DNA of 16,172 nt, taken from positions 1 through 16,172 of the forward strand of contig CAZCAC010000172.1 in the NCBI GenBank assembly GCA_964496575.1, given 5' to 3'. This stretch comes from CAZCAC01 sp964496575. Lineage in GTDB: Bacteria > Planctomycetota > UBA1135 > GCA-002686595. The position numbers were made by a program, and so were the translations under genes. A model generated the notes under the pieces. That model made no database searches and had not been told where the DNA came from. It saw nothing but the letters and a program-made list of their open reading frames with translations. Positions 1 through 5,654 of this stretch are shown one piece after another (the stretch's first letter is position 1; the number at the start of each line of letters is the position of its first letter).

Positions 1-78
1 CAGCGTGGCGATTGGGGGGGAGTTGACCCTGGGGAAACGCGGGGCCCCACAGACCCCACCCTCTCTGCTACCTCAGCG

Positions 79-2508
79 ATGCGTCCCCTCCTGATCGGCT
101 TTTGCGCAGGACCCCTCTGCCTCCTCCTCTCCGCCGCTCCCGCGTGTGCGGAGGAGGGGATCGACTGGGGTCCCTGGCACGTCCTGCTCCCCATCGACCA
201 CCCCGATGGCGCCAAGGCGATCGCGCCCAAGCAGCCGCCGGAGAAAGAGCTTTCGCGGATGCGGCTCGACGGCCCGGGGCCCGACCTGACCCGCGATTGG
301 CGGGGGAAGCTCGATCGGGAGATCGTCTGGCGACCCGCGCGCACCGGCGCGACGCCGGGGATCTTCGACACCGGCAAGGTCGACTTCACCAAGCTCCTGC
401 CCGCAGAGTACGCCCCGGAGGAGCGCAAGGGACTGACCGGCAACGCCGTGGCGTTCCTCTACATGAGGGTCACCTCCGACCGCGAAGAGGTGATGCCCGC
501 GTATCTCGGCAGCGACGACGGCTGCCGCATCTGGTTCAACGGCGCGCTGATCCACGAGTTCAATGGCGGGCGGGGGGTGAACCCCGAGTCGGACATCGCC
601 TACCTCGAGCTGAAGCAGGGAGTGAACCACCTCTTCGTCAAGGTGAACAACGGGGGCGGTGCCTGGGGGTTCCAGATGTCGGTGCGGCCGCGCGAGCTCA
701 CCCCGGGTCTCTCCAACGAGCAGAAGGCGATCAACGCGGCGATCGATCGCGGTGTCGAGTACCTGCTCAAGGCGCAGCAGCGCGACGGTTCGTGGGCGCA
801 CGAAGCGGGCGGCTATCGAAACGGGATGACCTCGCTGGCGCTGTACGCACTGCTGAAGAGCGGCTTGAAGTCCGATCACCAGGCGATCCGCCGCGGCTTC
901 GAGTACCTGCGGCTGCGTCCGCCGCGCAAGACCTACTCCGCCGCGTGTCAGCTGCTCGCCCTGGTCTCCGCCCACCGCGAGGAGTACCAGGAGTGGATCC
1001 AGGAGATCACCGACGAGCTGGTCGACTGGCAGATGGGGAGCTTCGCCTACCCGCACGGGACCTGCGACCTCTCCAACACCCAGTACGGCGCGCTCGGTCT
1101 GTGGGCCGCGGCGAAGGCCGGGGCGAAGATCCCGAAGCGGACCTGGATCGACCTCGCGCGTGCGACGCTGCCCTACCACAACAAGGACGGCGGCTTCGGC
1201 TATCGCCCGGCGGGCAAGTCGACCGGCGCGATGACCACGGCCGGAGTGACCGTCATCTCGATCTGCGCCGACCACTTCGGCGAGAAGGGATTCCCGGCGC
1301 AGTGGCGCAAGCAGCTGGAGTCGGCGCGGGATGCGGGTCTGCGCTGGCTCGGCGACAACTACCGGCGGGACAAGAATCCGGAGGTCGGCGGTGGTGGCAG
1401 CGAGCGCTGGAAGCACTACTACTCCTACGGCCTCGAGCGCCTCGCCGCTCTCGAGGGACTGGATCGCTTCGGCGTGCACGACTGGTACTGGGAGGGTTCC
1501 ACGTACCTGATCGCCAGCCAGGGAGAGGAGGGCAACTGGGGAACGGCCCACGGCGAGCCCGAACCGAACACCGCCTTCGGCCTGCTCTTCCTCAATCGCG
1601 CCACCGCTTCGATGACCGGCGGCGGGCCTTCACTGCGGCAGGGGCGCCTCTACGCCACCGACGGGGAAGACGTCGACATCGTGCTCCGCGCCAAGGGAGA
1701 CACGCCGATCAACCTGTGGGTCTCGGAGATCCGACCGAAGGCGATCGAGACGCACGGGCGCGAGGGTGAAAAGGGGCGGGGGATCTACGTGCAGTCCGCC
1801 GAGTACTTCGCCGACGGAAAGAGCGTGGGGGTGGTGGAGTCCGATCCCACCAGGGCGTGGAACCGGGAGCCGCTGGCGATCCAGCACCGTTTCGAGGAGC
1901 GGGGACACCACGAGGTCCAGGTCGTCCTGCACCTCGCGCCCGATCCCGCCGCTTCCGGCGGCGCGGCGAAGACGCTGAAGTCTCCGGTCCTGAAGGTGCG
2001 CATCGACGAGCTGCTCGAGGACTGGATGTTCGACTACGTCGACGACTCGCTCTCCAACCTGGTCATCGGGGCCAAGAAGCAGGTCCGGGCCTCGTCGCAG
2101 CACGGAGGACACTCCCCCGGGCGGGCGTTCGACGGCCTGCAATCCACCGGCTGGCTCTGCAAGGCCGACGATCAGGACCCGAAGCTGACCGTCGAGTTCA
2201 GCCGTCCGATCCGGGCCGACCGCTTCGTGCTCAGCCACGTCGCGGGGAACGAGCTCACCCGTGGGCAGTTCGATCGAGCGACCAGGGTGGAGGTCGACCT
2301 GGGCGGCAAGCGCGAGCCGCTGGTCTTCGACGTCGATCCCGACGAGGCGCTGAAGACGACCCTGACGTTGCCGCGCGTCTCACGGCTGTCGACGGTCACC
2401 TTCCGGGTGCTGGAGCGAGTGGACGGGAAGAAGCACAAGGGGCTGGTCGGCTTCGCCGAGGTCGAGTTCCGCAACGGGGAGGAGAAGTCGCGCCGCAGAA
2501 GGAAGTAG
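79..2508 (+). CDS. Secreted protein with PA14-like N-terminus, prenyltransferase/squalene-oxidase repeat core and discoidin-like C-terminus
   Basis: 809 aa. A type I signal peptide is visible: a hydrophobic stretch at residues 4-20, then ACA at 22-24 before EE, so cleavage is likely after residue 24. Residues about 26-205 form a PA14-like beta domain (SDDGCRIWFNG at 145-155, then NHLFVKVNNGGGAWGFQM). Residues about 216-510 resemble the alpha/alpha toroid of squalene cyclases and prenyltransferases, with QF/QW-like repeats such as QQRDGSWAHE at 233-242 and NKDGGFGYRP at 368-377. I do not see a cyclase-type DxDD acid, so an enzyme role is not supported. Residues about 660-798 look like an F5/8 type C (discoidin) carbohydrate-binding fold (RASSQHGGHSPGRAFDG, then STGWLCKADD). 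The ATG at 79 starts directly at the signal peptide; no clear Shine-Dalgarno precedes it. Likely an exported substrate-binding or glycan-associated protein. Exact function unknown. Confidence 0.88.
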   Translation: MRPLLIGFCAGPLCLLLSAAPACAEEGIDWGPWHVLLPIDHPDGAKAIAPKQPPEKELSRMRLDGPGPDLTRDWRGKLDREIVWRPARTGATPGIFDTGKVDFTKLLPAEYAPEERKGLTGNAVAFLYMRVTSDREEVMPAYLGSDDGCRIWFNGALIHEFNGGRGVNPESDIAYLELKQGVNHLFVKVNNGGGAWGFQMSVRPRELTPGLSNEQKAINAAIDRGVEYLLKAQQRDGSWAHEAGGYRNGMTSLALYALLKSGLKSDHQAIRRGFEYLRLRPPRKTYSAACQLLALVSAHREEYQEWIQEITDELVDWQMGSFAYPHGTCDLSNTQYGALGLWAAAKAGAKIPKRTWIDLARATLPYHNKDGGFGYRPAGKSTGAMTTAGVTVISICADHFGEKGFPAQWRKQLESARDAGLRWLGDNYRRDKNPEVGGGGSERWKHYYSYGLERLAALEGLDRFGVHDWYWEGSTYLIASQGEEGNWGTAHGEPEPNTAFGLLFLNRATASMTGGGPSLRQGRLYATDGEDVDIVLRAKGDTPINLWVSEIRPKAIETHGREGEKGRGIYVQSAEYFADGKSVGVVESDPTRAWNREPLAIQHRFEERGHHEVQVVLHLAPDPAASGGAAKTLKSPVLKVRIDELLEDWMFDYVDDSLSNLVIGAKKQVRASSQHGGHSPGRAFDGLQSTGWLCKADDQDPKLTVEFSRPIRADRFVLSHVAGNELTRGQFDRATRVEVDLGGKREPLVFDVDPDEALKTTLTLPRVSRLSTVTFRVLERVDGKKHKGLVGFAEVEFRNGEEKSRRRRK

Positions 2509-2538
2509 GGGCCCACGCCCTGCCCGAACGTGGGCCCC
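2508..2538 (+). terminator. Perfect 10-bp hairpin at the stop of the first gene
   Basis: GGGGCCCACG (2508-2517) is followed by an 11-nt loop and its exact complement CGTGGGCCCC (2529-2538). It begins on the last base of the stop codon. No T-run follows, so it fits a GC-rich terminator or 3'-end-protecting stem better than a textbook intrinsic terminator. Confidence 0.6.
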
Positions 2539-2550
2539 GATAGGCGGCAC

Positions 2551-2621
2551 CGCGACGGAAGTCCGGTCACTCCGACCCGATACACTCAGTTCCCCCTGAG
2601 GGTCGGACCGGGTCCGTCGCG
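2551..2621. repeat. 71-nt nested inverted-repeat element (long imperfect hairpin)
   Basis: Three arms nest in order. CGCGACGGA (2551-2559) pairs with TCCGTCGCG (2613-2621), 9 bp. TCCGACC (2571-2577) pairs with GGTCGGA (2601-2607), 7 bp. CTCAG (2585-2589) pairs with CTGAG (2596-2600) around the loop TTCCCC. The outer internal loop also holds CCGG on both sides (2563-2566 and 2608-2611), which can pair. It lies just downstream of the terminator-like stem and in no credible gene. It could be a structured RNA, a small palindromic mobile repeat (REP/MITE-like) or a second terminator. I found no second full copy in this window, only the shared nonamer GGTCGGACC at 2601 and 2887. Confidence 0.55.
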
Positions 2622-3027
2622 ATGCTCGTTTTCAATGATTCGGTCGATTCAGTAGCTCAGGAACTGACTCAGGTCACGCTGCCGGGCGGAGTGGCCGTGT
2701 CTCACCGCCCAGGCCATACGTCGGCCCAGCTGCATACGGCGGCGGCACGGTGTTCCCTCCTCCACTTCCATCAGGGCGCCTCCCTCCAGGGTCCTCGCGG
2801 CGATCTGACCGGCCAGCACTTCGAGCTCCTCGAAGCTCAGGCGGGTATTGCGCGCGGGCCTCCTTCTTCGACCCGCTTGTCGGATTGGTCGGACCCCAAG
2901 GGCCGACCCGGTATTGTCGAGTAGGATCTTCATGCCTCGGAGAGGCCGAGGACCCGACTGGCTTGATGATTATCATGGACAATCTCTCGCTCGTACCTAC
3001 AAGGGCGGGGCGGCGCGCGACCGAATC
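2622..3027. other. Gap without a convincing gene
   Basis: About 400 bases. A 94-codon reverse-strand reading frame spans 2649-2933 and begins MKILLDN, but it has mixed third-position bases unlike its neighbours, no ribosome-binding site, an Arg-rich body and no family I recognise, so I do not call it a gene. A small hairpin lies at 2887-2908 (GGTCGG with CCGACC). An AT-rich palindrome ATGATTATCAT sits at 2966-2976. The region may be a decayed gene, a regulatory leader of the next gene or an RNA locus; nothing in it decides which. Confidence 0.4.
2966..2976. promoter_or_regulatory. AT-rich 11-bp palindrome upstream of the dehydrogenase
   Basis: ATGATTATCAT is a perfect odd-centred palindrome in otherwise GC-rich DNA, 51 nt before the dehydrogenase start. 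The core TGATTATCA differs by one base from the centre of the classical Fur-box consensus, but the flanks match poorly (about 12 of 19 positions overall). It is a candidate operator; the regulator is unknown. Confidence 0.3.
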
Positions 3028-3720
3028 ATGAAAGAGCCGAATCTGCTCGACATAGTTCTCACCGGAGTCACCCGGGGCCTCGGGCGGGCTCTCGCTTCGG
3101 GGTTTGCCGAGCGCGGGCACCGGGTTCTGGGCTGTGGGCGCTCCGCGGAACGGATAACAGAGTTGAACGTCACTTTCGGCGAGGACCACGACTTCACCTG
3201 TGTCGATGTCGCCGATGAGGGAGAGGTGCGTGGGTGGGCGGCGCGGTCTATCTCACGATTCGGAGCCCCTGATCTTCTGATCAACAACGCCGCGCTGATG
3301 AATGACCCCGCTCCATTGTGGGAAGTCGGTGCTCAGGAGTTCGACGCGCTGCTGGCGGTGAATGTCTCGGGCACGGCGAATGTGGTGCGACACTTCGTCC
3401 CGGCGATGATCGAGGCGGGACGCGGTGTGATCGTCAACTTCAGCTCGGGGTGGGGGAGGAGCACCGCGCCGGAGGTCGGCCCCTACTGCACCACCAAGCA
3501 CGCGATCGAGGGTTTCACCGGATCCCTCGCGCAGGAGCTGCCCCCCGGGCTCGCCGCGGTCGCGTTGAATCCGGGGATCATCGACACCGACATGTTGCGG
3601 CGGTGCTGGGGGGAGGGTGCCGGCGCCTATCCGGATCCGGAGGCCTGGGCCGGGAGGGCGGTGCCCTACCTGCTCGGGTTGAGCGAGGCGGACAACGGTC
3701 GCGTGGCGACGGTCGAGTGA
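3028..3720 (+). CDS. Short-chain dehydrogenase/reductase (classical SDR)
   Basis: 230 aa, cytoplasmic NAD(P)-dependent oxidoreductase of unknown substrate. The Rossmann signature TGVTRGLG is at residues 12-19, NNAA at 86-89 (usually NNAG), and the active-site tetrad reads N112, S139/S140, Y153 and K157 (YCTTK). R38 after the second beta strand suggests a preference for NADP(H). The PG motif with IIDTDM follows at about 183-190. At 230 aa it is slightly shorter than the usual 245-260, with a reduced C-terminus. I chose the ATG at 3028 because strand beta-1 begins a few residues later; the frame is open upstream to 2848, but that extension is Arg-rich and lacks SDR features. No good Shine-Dalgarno is visible. 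It stands alone, 36 bases from the convergent glycosyltransferase. Confidence 0.9.
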   Translation: MKEPNLLDIVLTGVTRGLGRALASGFAERGHRVLGCGRSAERITELNVTFGEDHDFTCVDVADEGEVRGWAARSISRFGAPDLLINNAALMNDPAPLWEVGAQEFDALLAVNVSGTANVVRHFVPAMIEAGRGVIVNFSSGWGRSTAPEVGPYCTTKHAIEGFTGSLAQELPPGLAAVALNPGIIDTDMLRRCWGEGAGAYPDPEAWAGRAVPYLLGLSEADNGRVATVE

Positions 3721-3756
3721 CGGCGTCCAGATCTCGACGCGTCGGCCGCCAACCCC

Positions 3757-5478
3757 CTAGAGCTCGAGCCGGAGGAGCCAGAGCTCCTTTCCCGGATCGA
3801 AGCCGAGTCCCTCGGGGACCGGGTGTGCCTCGATTCGCAGGATGTCGCGGTGCTTAGACCACTTGGGAAGGAGGCCCGGCCGGCGGGGTGTGCCCTTCGG
3901 CGCGAGAGCGAACCCGAGGTAGTCGGGCTTGAACTGGAAGAAGAACTCCGCGGGCACCTCCCTGTCGTGCCCCGGCGAAGACCGCCGCGGAGGTCGGTCC
4001 TTCAGTGCGACCGCACGGCTCGTCAATCCGTAGGTGTCATGGATCTGGAGATTCGAGTAGTACCCGATCGCCCCGATCGGTCCGAGGATGATCGACTCGC
4101 CGGGTCTCGTGGTGGCGGCGAGCAGCTTGCCCTCCGCGGTCCACTTCACCGTCTTCTGCTTCATCTGCCGCCACGTCTCGTACTCGGTCTGGTGCTGCGG
4201 GTTGGAGAGCCTGAAATGGAACCGTTCGAGCACTGGCCGCGGCACGAGGTGGAGGTCGAAGCAGGGCAGGAGCGAGAGTCCGACCACGACGGCGGCCAGC
4301 CCACCTCCGAGGATCGCGCGGCGCCCGCCCACGAGCGCTCCCCAGCTCGCCGCGAAGAGCAGGGCCACGAAGGGCATCATCGGCACGACGAAGCGTCCCA
4401 TCGCCATGAAGTCTCCGCCCACGTAGACCGCGCAGCCGGTCGTCGCGATGACGACCGCGAGCGCCACGTTCCCGATCGCATCGCGCCGCCGGACGATCGC
4501 CACGAGCCCGAGCCCCGTCACCAGCGCGACCGAGGGCATCGTGAGGACGAGGCTCATGAGGTAGTCCAGCCCGCGGCCGGCCCTCAGCATCGAGAAGCCG
4601 GCCTTGATGCGCGCCGTGTTCGGCAGCCAGTCGCCGTAGTAGCCGTGCCGCCACAGCACTTGCGCCACGGTTCCGGCGACGACGATGGCTGCGGCGATGA
4701 GCGTCGAGCGGAGGAGCCGGCGGTCGTGCCGCGAGCGCGCCATGACGAACCCCGCCAGCAGCACGAGCAGCACCCACGCCAGGCCGTCGGCGCGCAGGAG
4801 GCTCGCCGCCAACCCGCACAGCCCCGCGGTGACACCGCGCGGCCGCTCGCGCCGTCCCAGGAGCAGCGCGAAGGCGCCGAAGATCGCGAGGGTCGTGGGC
4901 ACGGTCGCGAGCCCGCCGGTCGACCACACGACGAGCGGCGGCAACGTCGCGACGACCAGCGCCGTTGCGGCGGTCCCGGCGGGGCCGAGCGCGTACCGAC
5001 TCCGCGCGAGGGCCGTCGTCCAGACGACCAGGGCGACGCCGCAGGCGATCGAGGTCACGCGGATCCAGATCGTCGTCGCGAGCGAGAGGCGCTCCAGGAC
5101 CGCTGCCCAGGCCACCCACAGGAAGTCCGAGTACCCCTCGACGGGCGGCCCTGAACCCAGGTTGTAGCGCAGCCCGTGCCCGTCGGCCCAGTTCCTCGCA
5201 TAGCGGAACGAGATGTAGGCGTCGTCACAGACGAAGTCGAAGCGCCAGACCAGGAAGGCGTAGGCGAAGAGGGCCGGCAACAGCGTGACGAGAAGCCCAG
5301 GCCACCCCGGACGCCTGCGGGGCGGCTCGAGGAAGCACGAAAGGAAAGGACTCGGTTCGGTGGGGATCGGCACGGGCGGATGCGGATGGCCCGATACTCT
5401 AGAGCGTCGTATCGGGAAACCCCACTCCCTTGTTCTCTCCCGCCGGTTTCTCGCCGGCACGGTGCAAGGTAGGTGCAC
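3757..5478 (-). CDS. Multi-membrane GT-C-type glycosyltransferase with DDAYISFRY motif
   Basis: Up to 573 aa, many hydrophobic segments. After the first membrane span the motif CDDAYISFRYARN (84-96 in this numbering) supplies the acidic pair typical of lipid-phosphosugar-using GT-C enzymes; it resembles the AftB/GT89-like and ArnT-like families. Further family-like segments are YYGDWLPNTARIKAG (280-294), GGDFMAMGRFVVPMMP (354-369) and the C-terminal GAIGYYSNLQIHDTYGL (469-485). It probably moves a sugar from a polyprenyl-phosphate donor to an envelope glycan on the outer face of the membrane; donor and acceptor are unknown. The start is uncertain: no ATG occurs before residue 247, and 5478 is a GTG with no Shine-Dalgarno. 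The first 35-40 residues are Arg/Pro-rich and unlike the family. An in-frame GTG at 5373 would place the acidic pair near residue 50 and leave the 5390-5416 inverted repeat in the leader. Confidence 0.82.
   Translation of the reverse strand: MHLPCTVPARNRRERTREWGFPIRRSRVSGHPHPPVPIPTEPSPFLSCFLEPPRRRPGWPGLLVTLLPALFAYAFLVWRFDFVCDDAYISFRYARNWADGHGLRYNLGSGPPVEGYSDFLWVAWAAVLERLSLATTIWIRVTSIACGVALVVWTTALARSRYALGPAGTAATALVVATLPPLVVWSTGGLATVPTTLAIFGAFALLLGRRERPRGVTAGLCGLAASLLRADGLAWVLLVLLAGFVMARSRHDRRLLRSTLIAAAIVVAGTVAQVLWRHGYYGDWLPNTARIKAGFSMLRAGRGLDYLMSLVLTMPSVALVTGLGLVAIVRRRDAIGNVALAVVIATTGCAVYVGGDFMAMGRFVVPMMPFVALLFAASWGALVGGRRAILGGGLAAVVVGLSLLPCFDLHLVPRPVLERFHFRLSNPQHQTEYETWRQMKQKTVKWTAEGKLLAATTRPGESIILGPIGAIGYYSNLQIHDTYGLTSRAVALKDRPPRRSSPGHDREVPAEFFFQFKPDYLGFALAPKGTPRRPGLLPKWSKHRDILRIEAHPVPEGLGFDPGKELWLLRLEL
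5390..5416. promoter_or_regulatory. Perfect 8-bp inverted repeat near the glycosyltransferase start
   Basis: CCCGATAC (5390-5397) and GTATCGGG (5409-5416) flank the 11-nt spacer TCTAGAGCGTC. It lies in the non-conserved 5' part of the glycosyltransferase frame, just upstream (on the minus strand) of the alternative GTG start at 5373. This fits an operator or leader hairpin for that gene. Its function is inferred from position only. Confidence 0.4.
5462..5478. repeat. Short inverted repeat GTGCA/TGCAC
   Basis: GTGCA (5462-5466) and TGCAC (5474-5478) enclose the 7-nt loop AGGTAGG. It is the first of several stems in the spacer between the divergent glycosyltransferase and aromatic genes, and it overlaps the outermost possible GTG start of the former. 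Confidence 0.3.
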
Positions 5479-5502
5479 GTTTAAATGGAGATCCGGATAT
5501 CA

Positions 5503-5529
5503 GCTGGAATTCGGTGATAGGCTTCCAGC
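5503..5529 (+). promoter_or_regulatory. 7-bp hairpin in the leader of the aromatic fusion gene
   Basis: GCTGGAA (5503-5509) pairs with TTCCAGC (5523-5529) around a 13-nt loop. It is followed 9 bases later by the stronger stem set at 5538-5583. A short frame, ATG at 5485 to TGA at 5515 (10 codons, MEIRISAGIR), runs into this hairpin. It has no Phe, Tyr or Trp codons, so it does not look like a classical aromatic attenuator peptide. Confidence 0.35.
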
Positions 5530-5537
5530 GAATACCC

Positions 5538-5583
5538 ACCTCCAGCAGGCTTGGCAGGGGCCCCTGCCGTGCCCACAGGAGGT
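5538..5583 (+). promoter_or_regulatory. Two-tier stem with a 16-bp perfect palindrome, upstream of the aromatic fusion gene
   Basis: GGCAGGGGCCCCTGCC at 5553-5568 is a perfect 16-bp palindrome. As RNA it can fold as GGCAGG/CCTGCC with a GGCC loop. It is enclosed by ACCTCC (5538-5543), complementary to GGAGGT (5578-5583). The right arm contains AGGAGGT, a full anti-16S match, yet no start codon follows it closely; the real start is 72 bases further on. It may be a dimeric-repressor operator, an attenuator or a stem sequestering a ribosome-docking site. Which of these cannot be told from sequence alone. Confidence 0.45.
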
Positions 5584-5654
5584 CAGGAAGCCCGCCTGAA
5601 GCCCCGGGAGCGCCCGAGACTCCCGAATCGCCCCCGATTCCTCCGGGAGAATCC

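Noticed and set aside
73..1551. 492-codon reverse-strand open frame opposite the first gene
   Set aside because: It is antisense to a gene with a clear signal peptide and domain motifs. The predicted protein is Arg/Val/Leu-rich with no recognisable motif, as expected for shadows in GC-rich DNA.
2649..2933. 94-codon reverse frame beginning MKILLDN
   Set aside because: No ribosome-binding site, mixed third-position bases, an Arg-rich tail and no family match; kept only as part of the gap description.
2848..3027. Upstream extension of the dehydrogenase frame
   Set aside because: The 60 added residues show no SDR features, and strand beta-1 with TGxxxGxG starts right after the ATG at 3028.
3823..5154. 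443-codon plus-strand frame opposite the glycosyltransferase
   Set aside because: Its product is an Arg/Glu/His-rich low-complexity chain, while the minus strand shows membrane spans and the DDAYISFRY motif.
5485..5517. 10-codon leader peptide as a classical Phe attenuator
   Set aside because: The peptide MEIRISAGIR has no aromatic residues, and no T-run terminator follows the stems.
5430..5654. 75-codon upstream extension of the aromatic fusion from a TTG
   Set aside because: It spans the leader stems and shows no homology. The ATG at 5655 has a Shine-Dalgarno and opens directly on the chorismate mutase helix.
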